Part shown: in pieces, positions 44,094-53,842 of the stretch
How the letters are laid out: each line of letters starts with the position of its first letter
Numbering within the stretch: position 1 is the first letter of the stretch
NCBI GenBank assembly: GCA_020846195.1
Contig: JADLEJ010000003.1
Coordinates: 28,514 to 92,513, forward strand
Reading direction: 5' to 3'
DNA: 64,000 nt
From: Nitrospira sp.
Lineage (GTDB): Bacteria > Nitrospirota > Nitrospiria > Nitrospirales > Nitrospiraceae
Notes under the pieces: generated by a model
The model's input: the letters and a program-made list of their open reading frames with translations, nothing else
The model's database searches: none
Told to the model about the DNA's origin: nothing
Made by a program: the position numbers and the translations under genes

Positions 44094-45182
44094 ATGCCTG
44101 AACACACAATGACGCCTCCCCTTCCCAGCACCGCCCCGGAAACAGCCGCTCCGCCGCCCGTCGATTTTCTGGAGTATTGGAAAACCGATTGCCGGGAGGT
44201 CAAGACCTTTCGGGGGCACTCGCACGGGGTCTGGACCGTCGCCTTTTCACCCGATGGACTCACCCTCGCCAGCGGCGGCGCCGAACGCCTCGTCCGCATG
44301 TGGGATATCGAGACCGGCCGGCTCTTGCGCTCGCTCCGCGGCCATACCAATGACATTCGCGCCATCGTCTTTACGCCGGACGGACTGACTCTCGCCACCG
44401 CGAGCGAAGACCGCACCATCCGCCTCTGGAATCCGAAGACCGGCGAGCCGACCAAACTGCTGTTCACCCGGTACGATCACAATGTATGCAGCCTCTCGCT
44501 TTCGCCGGACGGCCTCATGCTCGCGCGCGGCAGCCACAATAAAGACATCAAAATTTGGGAAGTCACGACCGGCACCGAGTTGATGACCCTGCTGGGCAAA
44601 GACCAATACGACCATCATTGGTCCGTCTGCGTCGCCTTCTGCCCGGATGGCATCCACCTGGCCAGCGGCACCGACATCGGAAAAATCAAGTTATGGGAAG
44701 TCCTCCCGAGCGGCGAGGAAAAAGTCCTGCACGACGGGCACTGGCAGCGCGATGCCGACGATTCTACCGAGACCCGCGGCTACTTTATCGAGGACGACGG
44801 CGGCTTCCAAAAGCCGATGGACTACTGGATCGGCGCCATGACCTTTACGCCGGACGGCAAGACCCTCATCACCGGCAGCCGCGACAAAACCATCAAGTTC
44901 TTCGAGATGCCGAAGCTGATTGAGAAGAAAAGCCTGAACGGGCACACCGCCTGGGTCAGGTCCTTGGCCGTGTCGCCAGACGGGAAAGTGCTCGCCAGCG
45001 CCGGAGACGACAATACCATCAAGTTCTGGGATATTGCCGCCGGCCGCCACTTCAAAACCGTGAAGGGTCATACCGCCGGAGTCCGTCAAATTACATTTTC
45101 GCCAGACGGACGCCGGCTTGCCAGCGCATCATGGGATCGCACGATCAAGCTGTGGGAAGGCGGAGCCGAACCGACCGAGTAA
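44094..45182 (+). CDS. Seven-bladed WD40 beta-propeller protein
   Basis: A 362-residue protein in which blades start at RGHSHGVWTVAFSPDG, RGHTNDIRAIVFTPDG, RYDHNVCSLSLSPDG, YDHHWSVCVAFCPDG, DYWIGAMTFTPDG, NGHTAWVRSLAVSPDG and KGHTAGVRQITFSPDG, each closing with a W-D/E-like residue (IRLWNPKTG, IKFWDIAAG, IKLWEGG). Seven blades make a closed propeller. No signal peptide, so it is cytosolic and probably a scaffold. GGAG lies 7 bases before the ATG. Confidence 0.9.
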   Translation: MPEHTMTPPLPSTAPETAAPPPVDFLEYWKTDCREVKTFRGHSHGVWTVAFSPDGLTLASGGAERLVRMWDIETGRLLRSLRGHTNDIRAIVFTPDGLTLATASEDRTIRLWNPKTGEPTKLLFTRYDHNVCSLSLSPDGLMLARGSHNKDIKIWEVTTGTELMTLLGKDQYDHHWSVCVAFCPDGIHLASGTDIGKIKLWEVLPSGEEKVLHDGHWQRDADDSTETRGYFIEDDGGFQKPMDYWIGAMTFTPDGKTLITGSRDKTIKFFEMPKLIEKKSLNGHTAWVRSLAVSPDGKVLASAGDDNTIKFWDIAAGRHFKTVKGHTAGVRQITFSPDGRRLASASWDRTIKLWEGGAEPTE

Positions 45183-45286
45183 TCCCGCATTCGCTCGTCA
45201 GCCGGCAGTCTGCTGCCGGCTGACAGCATCGCCTTCCATCCCTATCGACGCCGTTGTTTCTCGCGCAAACGCCAGCACACTCCGAT

Positions 45287-46042
45287 ATGGGTCTCACGCT
45301 CAACACCATCGTCCCCTGGGGACGCTCTTACGAAGAATATGTCGCCATGTTCGGCCTCACTGAGACCGATCTGAGCCGCCGCCTTCTTGGATGCGGCGAT
45401 GGTCCGGCTGGGTTTAATGCCGAATTGACCCGGCGGGGCGGACGCATCGTATCGATCGATCCCCTCTACGCCTTCGATACGGCACAAATCCGGCAGCGGA
45501 TCGCAGAGACCCACGACACCGTCATGGCGCAGATGCGCGAACACCAGGCCAGCTATGTGTGGACGACGATCCCCTCGATTGAAGCACTGGGGCGGGTGCG
45601 GCTGTCGGCAATGGACCTATTTCTGGCAGACTACGAGGCGGGCACGCGCGAGGGACGCTATCTTACAGGCGCGCTTCCATCACTGCCCGTTGGCAATGAC
45701 ACCTTCGACCTCGCGCTGTCGTCGCACTTTTTGTTTCTCTATAGCGCGCTTCTCTCGACCGACTTTCACCTGCAGGCGATCACGAACATGTTGCGCGCGG
45801 CTCAAGAGGTGCGCGTGTTTCCCCTGCTCACACTCGACGGCCAGCCCTCACCGCACCTCGGCGCCGTCACCGAACAGCTGACGCGCCAGGGCTTCCACGT
45901 TGACCTCCAGCCAGTCCCCTATGAGTTTCAACGAGGCGGCAATACCATGATGCGTATCGCACGCCAGCACAACGCTTCTTCCGGTCGCGAGGACAGCTAC
46001 TCGTCGCTCTCGCTTCCCTCGCGCGCCGAAGGAATGCCGTAG
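45287..46042 (+). CDS. SAM-dependent methyltransferase-like protein
   Basis: A 251-residue protein with a glycine-rich loop RRLLGCGDGPAGFNAEL followed by RGGRIVSIDPLY, as in class I methyltransferases (motif I and the acidic end of strand 2). NDTFDLALSSHFLFLYSALLS fits motif IV/V. Substrate unknown. The start is uncertain: ATG at 45287 has a poor ribosome-binding site, and a TTG at 45254 would add 11 residues. Its last 46 bases overlap the end of the convergent regulator gene. Confidence 0.7.
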   Translation: MGLTLNTIVPWGRSYEEYVAMFGLTETDLSRRLLGCGDGPAGFNAELTRRGGRIVSIDPLYAFDTAQIRQRIAETHDTVMAQMREHQASYVWTTIPSIEALGRVRLSAMDLFLADYEAGTREGRYLTGALPSLPVGNDTFDLALSSHFLFLYSALLSTDFHLQAITNMLRAAQEVRVFPLLTLDGQPSPHLGAVTEQLTRQGFHVDLQPVPYEFQRGGNTMMRIARQHNASSGREDSYSSLSLPSRAEGMP

Positions 46043-47442
46043 CGCTTGCACTTCTCCCAGAGGGCCTTGCGGGAGAGGCCGAGAATCTTCGCGGCGGTCG
46101 TCCGGCTGCCCTCCACTCGCTCAAGCACGGACAAGATATACTCTTTCTCGAACTCTTCGCGCGCCGTCGAAAGCGCCGTCAGCGGCACTTCTTTTTTCTT
46201 CGCCCCGCCGCCGGTCAAGCCTTCCTGGCAAAATCCACAGGACTCTTGCGGGTCGCCCCCCTGGTACGGACAGGTCTGAAACCCGCAAAGATCGGACGGC
46301 TGAATCGCCTCCCGCTCGCGTCCCAACGCCACAGCGCGCTCGACCATATTCTCCAGCTCGCGGACGTTGCCGGGATACGAATACCGCAGCAACAGTTCAC
46401 GCGCCGGCTGGGAAAACCCCCGGAGCTTCTTATTCAGCTTGGACGAGCAGGCCTCCAGCACATGATCCGCAATGACGGCGATATCCTCCTGCCGCTCGCG
46501 CAACGGGGGAATCACCACCTGAACGACGTTCAAACGGTAGAAAAGATCCTCGCGAAACCGGCCCGCCGCCACTTCTTTCCGCAAATCTTTTTGTGTCGCG
46601 CACACCAGCCGCACATCGACGTCGATCGTCTGATTGCTTCCAACCCGCTCGAACTTTCGCTCTTGCAGCACGCGCAGCAATTTCACCTGGACGACTGGAG
46701 AAATTTCTCCGATTTCATCGAGAAAGAGCGTCCCGCGATTGGCCATTTCGAACCGGCCGCGCCGCTGGCGCAGCGCGCCAGTGAATGCGCCCTTTTCATG
46801 GCCGAACAATTCCGCCTCCAACAGCGATTCAGGCAGAGCCGCGCAGCTGACTTTAATCAGAGGATAATCGCGCCGCGGACTGTTTTGATGCACGGCATTG
46901 GCCGCCAATTCTTTTCCCGTGCCGCTTTCCCCAAGAATTAGCACTGTGGAATCCGTCGCTGCGACCGTCTTGATCTTCTCCAGCACCGCGCGCATTTTCG
47001 TATTGGACCCGAGAATGCCGCCGAAACTGAATTTATCCTCCAAGATCTCTTTTAGGTCCTGATTTTCTTTGCGCAGCGCGATCACAGTTCCCGCGCGTTC
47101 GACGATCAGCAACAACTCATCCATCTTGAACGGCTTAGTGATGTAGTCGAACGCGCCGAACTTCATGGCCCCCACAGCGGTTTCGACGGAGCCGTGCGCC
47201 GTGATCACCACGACTTCGGTGTGCGCCCGCGCCGCCTTCGCCGCCTTGAGCACCGCGAGCCCGTCGGCGCCGGGCAGCCGCAGATCGGTAATCACGAGAT
47301 CGTATTCCCGCCGGCGCGCTTCTTCGATGCCTTCCGTCCCGGTGGCGGCGGCGCTGACCTCATGGCCGACCGCTTCCAGCGCATCGACAATAGACAGCCG
47401 CATCAACGGCTCATCATCGACCATCAAAATCGTTAGCGCCAT
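45997..47442 (-). CDS. NtrC-type sigma54-dependent response regulator with four-cysteine insert
   Basis: A 481-residue transcription activator. Receiver domain: Asp53 (ITDLRLPGADG) is the phosphorylation site, Lys103 (YITKPF) the conserved lysine. AAA+ domain: Walker A GESGTGKE (171-178), GAFTGA (218-223) for sigma54 contact, and LDEIGEIS. A C-terminal HTH (TTAAKILGLSRKALWEKCKRYG) binds DNA. Between the AAA+ and HTH parts lie Cys386, Cys391, Cys402 and Cys405 in a CX4CX10CX2C pattern, unusual for this family. Its gene overlaps the stop of the sensor kinase by one base (TAATG), so the two form a two-component pair. Confidence 0.92.
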   Translation of the reverse strand: MALTILMVDDEPLMRLSIVDALEAVGHEVSAAATGTEGIEEARRREYDLVITDLRLPGADGLAVLKAAKAARAHTEVVVITAHGSVETAVGAMKFGAFDYITKPFKMDELLLIVERAGTVIALRKENQDLKEILEDKFSFGGILGSNTKMRAVLEKIKTVAATDSTVLILGESGTGKELAANAVHQNSPRRDYPLIKVSCAALPESLLEAELFGHEKGAFTGALRQRRGRFEMANRGTLFLDEIGEISPVVQVKLLRVLQERKFERVGSNQTIDVDVRLVCATQKDLRKEVAAGRFREDLFYRLNVVQVVIPPLRERQEDIAVIADHVLEACSSKLNKKLRGFSQPARELLLRYSYPGNVRELENMVERAVALGREREAIQPSDLCGFQTCPYQGGDPQESCGFCQEGLTGGGAKKKEVPLTALSTAREEFEKEYILSVLERVEGSRTTAAKILGLSRKALWEKCKRYGIPSAREGSESDE

Positions 47443-50400
47443 TACGACACCCGCTCCACCGGCTGCCGCTCACGTGAGACCGGCAGCCAGAGCGTAAAGA
47501 CCGTGCCTTTGCCGACTTCGCTCTCCACAAGAATCTTGCCTCCGTGCCGTTCGACAATTCCAAGACTCACCGACAAACCCAGCCCGGTTCCTTCGCCCTC
47601 GCGCTTCGTCGTGAAAAACGGATCGAAAATCTTCGACAGCACCGCCGCCGGAATGCCGGACCCCGTATCCCTGATTTCCACCAGACAGACCCCCTCTTCC
47701 ACCCAGGTCCGGAGCGACAGCACCCCGCCTTCTTTCATGGCCTGCACCGCGTTCAAAATCAGATTCATCAACACTTGCTCGATCATGTGCCGGTCGATCA
47801 TGACTGCCGGCAACTCGTGGCCTAATGCGGCTTCGAGTGCAATCCGGTTCGGCGCGAACAAATGATTCGTCAGAACCAGCACCCGCTCGATCACCGCATT
47901 GATGTCGGCCGGCGCGAATTCAGGCTGATGCTGCTGCGAAAAATCCAGCAACTGCCGGACGATTTTCTGCACGCGGTGCAGCCCGTCTTCCATCGACGCC
48001 AGATACTCTTCGCGCCGGGCCGGTGAGATCGTTCCCTTCCCGAGATTGTAAAGACAATTCAGGATGCCGCCCAGCGGATTATTGATCTCGTGCGCCACGC
48101 CGGCGGCCAGCTTGCCGACCGAGGCCAGCTTCTCCGAGTTCTGGATCTGCTGCTCCAGCTTCTTCGTATCGGTCATGTCCCGGGCGATCCCGAGCACGCC
48201 GAGAATCTCTCCGTCCACACGGTGCAACGGCGAGACACTCACCATAACAGACCGGGCCTCGCCCATGCGCGTCACCACCTCGACTTCGTACACCTGCTTG
48301 GCGCCGATATCGAGGGTGCTCTTGAGCCGGCGCCCGCGATGCCGCTTCGACAAGAGCGCCAGATAGGGCCGTCCGAGAAGGTCGTCTTTCCGGTAGCCCC
48401 AGGCTTCGATTTTACTGTTGACGTAGGTGAAGCGCTGCTCCGTGTCCAGCGTATAGATGACATCGTTCGCGTTTTCGAGCAAATTCTCCAAGTACTGTTT
48501 GGTCTCTTCGATTTCCTTCGTGCGCTCCCGCACCTTCACTTCAAGTTCATCGCGATAGGACTGCAACTGCTGCTCCATCCGCTTCCGCTCGGTGATATCG
48601 CGCAGCTGCACCATAATCAAGGGCGCCTCGGCGGCGCCGGTGCGAATCAAGTCCATTTCCACCGGCATCTCGACACCGGTTGCCGTGCGCACGGTGATCT
48701 CATGAGTGGGCACCTGCCGCTGGCCGCCGGCCAGGTCCATCAGCAAGGCACGCCCGCCCTCGCGAAACGCCGGCAAGGTAATGTCGAAGATGCTGCGGCC
48801 GACCACTGACGACTCCGAGTAGCCGAGCTCCTGTTCCTCCCGCTGATTGACCGCGACAATCGTCCCGTCGCGATCCACCATGAAGACCGAGTCGGCCACG
48901 AGATCGAACAGCGCCTTGTAGCGCGCTTGCGACGCCACCAACTGCTGCGTCCGCTCGGAGACGGCGGTTTCCAGCTTGCTCGTATATTGCTGAAGCTGGC
49001 GCTCCAACTGGCGCCGTTTCGTCACATCCCGAACGAACGCGCGGGTGTGAACGATGCCGCCGCCCTCCTGGTCGAACAGCGCCGTGGCGTGGATTTCCAC
49101 ATCGATCCGGCGGCCATCCTTCGCGAGGAAAATCGTTTCGATCGCATTGCGGCCCTGCACCATGAGCCGCTCAAGATAGCTCAGGACATGCCCCGCCTGG
49201 TCCGGCGGCACCACGTCCCAAAGCCTCATGGCCAGCATCTCCTCGGAACTGTATCCAAGCTTCTCCAGCCCCGTCTGATTCACATGGACGAAACGCCCGG
49301 CCCGGTCCAGCTGATAAATCATTTCCGGGGAGTGCTCGATCAAGTCCCGGTACTTTTCCTCCAGCCGCCGCACTTCGAGCATCCGTTGTTCGATTTGCTC
49401 AAACGACAATTTCAGATTGGCGGCCATCTGATTAAACGCCCCGGCCAGATGCTCGATCTCATCGCCGGTGCGGATCTGCAAGGTCTGATCGAGCCGGCCG
49501 CTGGCGATCTCCAGCACTCCGTCGTGCAAGATTTTGATCGGCTTGGCAATCCGCCGGGCCACAATCAACCCCGTGCCGAGCAACACCGCGAACACCACCG
49601 CCCCATACAGCAATACCCGGACGACGAGACGGCCCAGCGGCGCATAGGTCTCCGCGGGATCTTGGCGGATGACCGTCACCCACTGCTTCCCCCCCATGCT
49701 GCCAGGCGCCAGAGGTTCGCTGAGCCGCACCGGAGCGAACCCGATCAAGGCATCGTGACTGCCATGGGAATCGTCCGGCGCGATGGCCCAGCCGGCCTTC
49801 TCCTGCACGATAGTCCGGATGAATTCCGGCGTCACCGTATGCTCTTCCGGCGACAACACCGGACAAATCAGCGAAACGCCGTCGGACGCAAAGAGCATCG
49901 CATGCCCCGACGACCCAATCGAGACGTCCCCGATCGAATGGAACAACGTGTCGCGCCGAAGCAAAATGGTTACCGCGCCGATGACGTCCTGGCCGCCGTC
50001 CTCAATAATCGGAACCGCCACGACCACCACATGCGTCCCAAACGCCGGATCGAAGGCAATGTCGCTGACATACGGACGAGACACTTGCGACTTCACCACC
50101 GCCGTCCACCAGGGCGTCTTGCCGTAGAAATACTCGACTTGCGGAATCGAGCTGACGACGAGGGCGCCGCGGGCGTCCGTGACCAGAATCCCGACGTAGT
50201 CGGACTTCCGGATATCGTGCCAGCGAATGAGATAGTTCGTGACAATGCGGTTGATGAACAGGGGGAACTCGCTGCGGGTGTCGCGCTGGCGCCAGCGCTG
50301 CTGCCAGTCTTTGATCATGGCCTCGATGGCGCGCTCGTCCTTGCCCTCGTACGTGCGATTGGATTCGGACACGGCCGTGCGCAGGAATGGGGTCGTGGCG

Positions 50401-50621
50401 AGCTGCTGCGCTTCGTTGATTCCGCGCGTCACATGCATCTCGGTCCGCCGCGACGCCTCGACCGCCACTTCCTTGAAGTTGGCGCCGATCGCCTCGCGGA
50501 GCGCCCGCCGTTCTTCCACGTAACTGAGCCGGAGAGAGAGGCTGAGCGGCAGCAGGCCCACCATCACGATGGCCGCGATGATCTTATGCTGGAGACTGTG
50601 AGACCGACTCCAGAATGTCAT
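47442..50621 (-). CDS. Membrane sensor histidine kinase with dCache, HAMP and three PAS domains
   Basis: A protein of 1059 residues. TM1 lies near the start (KIIAAIVMVGLLPLSLSL); a large periplasmic dCache-like sensor follows (WWTAVVKSQVSRPYVSDIAF; IGSSGHAMLFASDGVSLI); TM2 (VLLYGAVVFAVLLGTGLIV) and HAMP; three PAS domains (LIEHSPEMIYQLD; LFDLVADSVFMVD; LLENANDVIYTLD); then HisKA with the phospho-His in AAGVAHEINNP and a HATPase domain (GTGLGLSVSLGIVERHGG). The ATG at 50621 is chosen as the first Met before TM1. Partner of the regulator downstream. The periplasmic ligand is unknown; dCache domains bind small organics. Confidence 0.92.
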   Translation of the reverse strand: MTFWSRSHSLQHKIIAAIVMVGLLPLSLSLRLSYVEERRALREAIGANFKEVAVEASRRTEMHVTRGINEAQQLATTPFLRTAVSESNRTYEGKDERAIEAMIKDWQQRWRQRDTRSEFPLFINRIVTNYLIRWHDIRKSDYVGILVTDARGALVVSSIPQVEYFYGKTPWWTAVVKSQVSRPYVSDIAFDPAFGTHVVVVAVPIIEDGGQDVIGAVTILLRRDTLFHSIGDVSIGSSGHAMLFASDGVSLICPVLSPEEHTVTPEFIRTIVQEKAGWAIAPDDSHGSHDALIGFAPVRLSEPLAPGSMGGKQWVTVIRQDPAETYAPLGRLVVRVLLYGAVVFAVLLGTGLIVARRIAKPIKILHDGVLEIASGRLDQTLQIRTGDEIEHLAGAFNQMAANLKLSFEQIEQRMLEVRRLEEKYRDLIEHSPEMIYQLDRAGRFVHVNQTGLEKLGYSSEEMLAMRLWDVVPPDQAGHVLSYLERLMVQGRNAIETIFLAKDGRRIDVEIHATALFDQEGGGIVHTRAFVRDVTKRRQLERQLQQYTSKLETAVSERTQQLVASQARYKALFDLVADSVFMVDRDGTIVAVNQREEQELGYSESSVVGRSIFDITLPAFREGGRALLMDLAGGQRQVPTHEITVRTATGVEMPVEMDLIRTGAAEAPLIMVQLRDITERKRMEQQLQSYRDELEVKVRERTKEIEETKQYLENLLENANDVIYTLDTEQRFTYVNSKIEAWGYRKDDLLGRPYLALLSKRHRGRRLKSTLDIGAKQVYEVEVVTRMGEARSVMVSVSPLHRVDGEILGVLGIARDMTDTKKLEQQIQNSEKLASVGKLAAGVAHEINNPLGGILNCLYNLGKGTISPARREEYLASMEDGLHRVQKIVRQLLDFSQQHQPEFAPADINAVIERVLVLTNHLFAPNRIALEAALGHELPAVMIDRHMIEQVLMNLILNAVQAMKEGGVLSLRTWVEEGVCLVEIRDTGSGIPAAVLSKIFDPFFTTKREGEGTGLGLSVSLGIVERHGGKILVESEVGKGTVFTLWLPVSRERQPVERVS

Positions 50622-50742
50622 GCTGATGCCCCACGCCGCATGCGGAGAGAACCCGGCGGCAACCGGCAACCGGACGCATCAGGCCCGGACGCCGGCGCCT
50701 GCCGGACTATGGACACGAATGACAGCCGGGCCACCGCCTCGG

Positions 50743-51660
50743 TTAGGTCCGCTTGCTCACCCGTCCGCCGGTGCCGGGCCAGAGGAGTAACAACGGACTG
50801 GCCACAAAGATCGAGGAATAGGTTCCGAAGATGACGCCGCTCAGCAGCACGAGCGCAAAATCGTGCAGCACTTCGCCCCCCGCCAGCGTCAGGGGAATCA
50901 GCACCAGCACCACCGTCAAACTGGTGACAATCGTCCGGCTGAGCACCTGGTTCACGGCGATGTTGATCATGCTTTCTTCCGAATCGCGCCGGCGCAGCCG
51001 CAGGGTTTCCCGGATTCGGTCGAACACCACGACGGTATCCGTCAGCGAATAGCCTGTCAGCGTCAAGAGCGCCGTAACGACGAGCAACGTGATTTCTTTA
51101 TCCAGCAAATAAAACGCGCCCAGCACGGCCAGCACGTCGTGGAATGTCGCCACGGCAGCCGCCACCCCGAACCGCAGTTCAAACCGGGCGGCAACGTAGA
51201 GAATGATCCCGATGAAGGAGATCACAACCGCGATCAACGCATCTTCCTGCAGCTTCTTTCCGATGGTCGGGCCGATCTCCGTCGTGGCCTCAACGACGAA
51301 CTTATTGTTGGGAAACTCTTTTGCGAACACGGCCATGACCCGGTCAGCAGTCTTTTCCTCGATGGTCGTGGACGCTTTGATGCGCACAAGCAGCTTATTA
51401 TCCTGTCCGAACTCCTGCAATTCGGCATTGCTCAGCCCGTTGGACTCCAGGGCCTTCCGCACCTCGTCGATGTGAATGGCCTGGTCGAACTTGAATTGCA
51501 CCGCGGTCCCGCCGGCGAAGTCGATCCCGAGATTGGCCGCCCCGCGCGCGATCTGCACCAGCGCGACCAGCCCCAAGAGCACCAGGACTCCAGAAAAAAT
51601 GAACGCGGCTTTGCGCTTGCTCATGAAATCGATATTCGTTTTGCCAAGAATCTCTAACAT
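50743..51660 (-). CDS. secF: Protein translocase subunit SecF
   Basis: A 305-residue membrane protein with six helices and the SecF signatures NLGIDFAGGTAVQFKF (start of the periplasmic domain) and YSLTDTVVVFDRIRE (helix 4 region). SecDF uses the proton gradient to pull exported proteins out of SecYEG. Follows secD by 56 bases. Confidence 0.96.
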   Translation of the reverse strand: MLEILGKTNIDFMSKRKAAFIFSGVLVLLGLVALVQIARGAANLGIDFAGGTAVQFKFDQAIHIDEVRKALESNGLSNAELQEFGQDNKLLVRIKASTTIEEKTADRVMAVFAKEFPNNKFVVEATTEIGPTIGKKLQEDALIAVVISFIGIILYVAARFELRFGVAAAVATFHDVLAVLGAFYLLDKEITLLVVTALLTLTGYSLTDTVVVFDRIRETLRLRRRDSEESMINIAVNQVLSRTIVTSLTVVLVLIPLTLAGGEVLHDFALVLLSGVIFGTYSSIFVASPLLLLWPGTGGRVSKRT

Positions 51661-51715
51661 GCTCGCTCCCTTTTCATCGCGTTCAACGTTCAGCTTTCCG
51701 CTATCGGCAGCGCGG

Positions 51716-53359
51716 CTAGATGCTGAGCGTCTCCACTTTCTTTCCTTGATTCATCAGATCGAAGATCACCTTGGTTCCGACGAATGCCGTGAACAGATTG
51801 ATCGCAATGCCCAGGCACAGCGTCACGGCAAACCCCTTGATCGGGCCGGTGCCGAACAGGAACAACGCCACACCGGTGATCAGCGTCGTCACGTGCGCAT
51901 CGATGATCGTGAGCAGCGCCTTGTCATAGCCGCCGTCCACCGCCAGTCGCACGGCTTTCCCGGCGCGCAGTTCTTCACGAATGCGCTCGAAGATCAGCAC
52001 GTTGGAGTCCACGCCCATGCCGATGGTCAGCACGATCCCGGCGATGCCAGGCAAAGTCAGCGTCGCATTCAGCGCCGCCAGTGCCCCGAGCAGGCAAATC
52101 AGATTGAGCACCAGCGCGAAATTGGCGATCACGCCGGACAGCCGGTAATACACAACCATGAACAGGACCACCAGAATCCCGGCAATGAGGGTCGATTTCA
52201 CCCCCTGATCGATGGAGTCCTGCCCGAGCGACGGCCCGACGGTGAGGTCTTGAATAATTTTCAAGGGCGCCGGCAGCGCGCCGGCCCGCAACACGATGGC
52301 CAAATCGTTGGCCTCCTGCGTGCTGAAGGTCCCCGTGATCTGCGCCCGTCCGCCGGAGATCCGATCCTGGATCACCGGCGCGGAATAGATCGTATTGTCG
52401 AGCACAACCGCCATGCGCTTCTTGATGTTCTCGCCGGTGATCCGCTCGAACTCCCGTCCACCTTTGCCATCGAAGGTGATGGACACATAGGGGTCGTTGA
52501 ACTCTCCGATGGACACCCGCGCGTCGCTCAGGACATCGCCGGTCAGCATCACCCGCTTCTTCACCAGATACGGCGTGCGGAATTCCCGGCCGGTGTCTTT
52601 ATCGATCTGATGCTCGAACAGAATCTGATCGCCCTCCGGCACCTTGGACTGGAACTGCGCCAGCACCTCGGCTTCTTTTTCCTTGGGCACCCGGGCCGGG
52701 AAATCCATCTTCATATGATTTTCTTCATCGAGCATCTTGAATTCGAGCAGCGCGGTTTCCTTGATGAGATCCTTCGCCCGCTTCGGCTCTTTGACGCCCG
52801 GCAACTGCACGACAATCTGCTTCAAGCCCTGGCGCTGGACCAGCGGCTCGGAAACGCCGAACTGGTCGATCCGGTTCCGGATGGTTTCGAGCGCCTGATT
52901 GATCGCCGAATCCTTGATCCGCTTGATCTCCGTGTCGCGCAATTCCCAGACCAGGCTGTTGCCCGATCCGGCGGCATCCGCTTCAAAGAAGGTGGGATAC
53001 TCGTCCAAGAGTTTCTGGATCGGCGCTTTCAATTCGGCATTGGCGAACTGAATGGTGATCTGATTCGCCGCCGTCCGCTTCACCGATTCCGCCGGCAGCT
53101 TTTTGTCGACCAAGGCATCCTGCAGCGAGGCGACCGACCGTTCGACGGCGATCTCGACCGCCCGGTCTTCATCGACCTCCATCACCATATGAATGCCGCC
53201 CTGAAGATCCAGCCCCAGCGTAATGCCCTTGTCCGGCAGCACTGTCCGCGCCCACTCGGGCAACGCCTGATACAACGGCTTGTACGACGGCAGAAAGAAC
53301 ACCACCGACAGCACCACCACCAGCCCCAGCAATGCGAACCGTCCACCAACTTTTTTCAT
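51716..53359 (-). CDS. secD: Protein translocase subunit SecD
   Basis: A 547-residue protein with six membrane helices and a large periplasmic P1 domain. Signatures: GLDLQGGIHMVMEVD near the start, LVQRQGLKQIVVQLPGV, GRAQITGTFSTQEANDLAIVLRAGALPAPLKI and the membrane motif GMGVDSNVLIFERIREELRAGK. Partner of SecF in the same operon. Confidence 0.96.
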   Translation of the reverse strand: MKKVGGRFALLGLVVVLSVVFFLPSYKPLYQALPEWARTVLPDKGITLGLDLQGGIHMVMEVDEDRAVEIAVERSVASLQDALVDKKLPAESVKRTAANQITIQFANAELKAPIQKLLDEYPTFFEADAAGSGNSLVWELRDTEIKRIKDSAINQALETIRNRIDQFGVSEPLVQRQGLKQIVVQLPGVKEPKRAKDLIKETALLEFKMLDEENHMKMDFPARVPKEKEAEVLAQFQSKVPEGDQILFEHQIDKDTGREFRTPYLVKKRVMLTGDVLSDARVSIGEFNDPYVSITFDGKGGREFERITGENIKKRMAVVLDNTIYSAPVIQDRISGGRAQITGTFSTQEANDLAIVLRAGALPAPLKIIQDLTVGPSLGQDSIDQGVKSTLIAGILVVLFMVVYYRLSGVIANFALVLNLICLLGALAALNATLTLPGIAGIVLTIGMGVDSNVLIFERIREELRAGKAVRLAVDGGYDKALLTIIDAHVTTLITGVALFLFGTGPIKGFAVTLCLGIAINLFTAFVGTKVIFDLMNQGKKVETLSI

Positions 53360-53484
53360 GTCTCCGCCACCCTCTCTTGCAGAATGCTGAACCAGGCTGA
53401 CAGCGCCGTTTCCGCCGCGCGTAGACGCTCGCCGCGCACGCCTCGCAGCCGGTTGATCATTCTCGTGTGATTAACGCCGCCCCG

Positions 53485-53823
53485 CTACTCTTTGTCGTCG
53501 TCTTCCGCCCGTATTTTGGCAATATGCTCTTTCTGAATTTTGACCTTCGTGTTGTCAGCGATCTGCAGGGTCACCGTCTCTTTGCCGAGATTCGTGATCG
53601 TCCCCCAGAAGCCCGACGCCGTGATGACCTTGTCGCCCTTCTTCAGATCGTCGAGCATCGTCTTCTGCTGCTTTTGCCGCTTCTGCTGCGGCAGGATCAG
53701 CAAGAAATAAAAAATCGCAAAAATCAAAACAAACGGCACCAACGACAGCAGTGAACTCGCTGTGCTTCCGCCGCCGCCCGGACCTTCCGCCCACGCTACC
53801 GACGCCATCGCCACCATCATCAT
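53485..53823 (-). CDS. yajC: Preprotein translocase subunit YajC
   Basis: A 112-residue protein with a single membrane helix (SLLSLVPFVLIFAIFYFLLILPQQKRQKQQ) and the cytoplasmic DLKKGDKVITASGFWGTI domain. YajC associates with SecDF. The protein has extra N-terminal residues that look like a signal peptide (MVAMASVAWAEG). Confidence 0.93.
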   Translation of the reverse strand: MMMVAMASVAWAEGPGGGGSTASSLLSLVPFVLIFAIFYFLLILPQQKRQKQQKTMLDDLKKGDKVITASGFWGTITNLGKETVTLQIADNTKVKIQKEHIAKIRAEDDDKE

Positions 53824-53842
53824 AAAACTGACTCCCCTTACG

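Noticed and set aside
48927..50834. Very long plus-strand open frame (635 codons) across the histidine kinase
   Set aside because: Its translation is Arg/His/Pro-rich with no domains; the minus-strand frame encodes a complete sensor kinase.
51476..53470. Plus-strand open frame of 664 codons across secD
   Set aside because: Antisense to a canonical SecD; the translation is an Arg/Asp/Gln-rich shadow typical of high-GC DNA.
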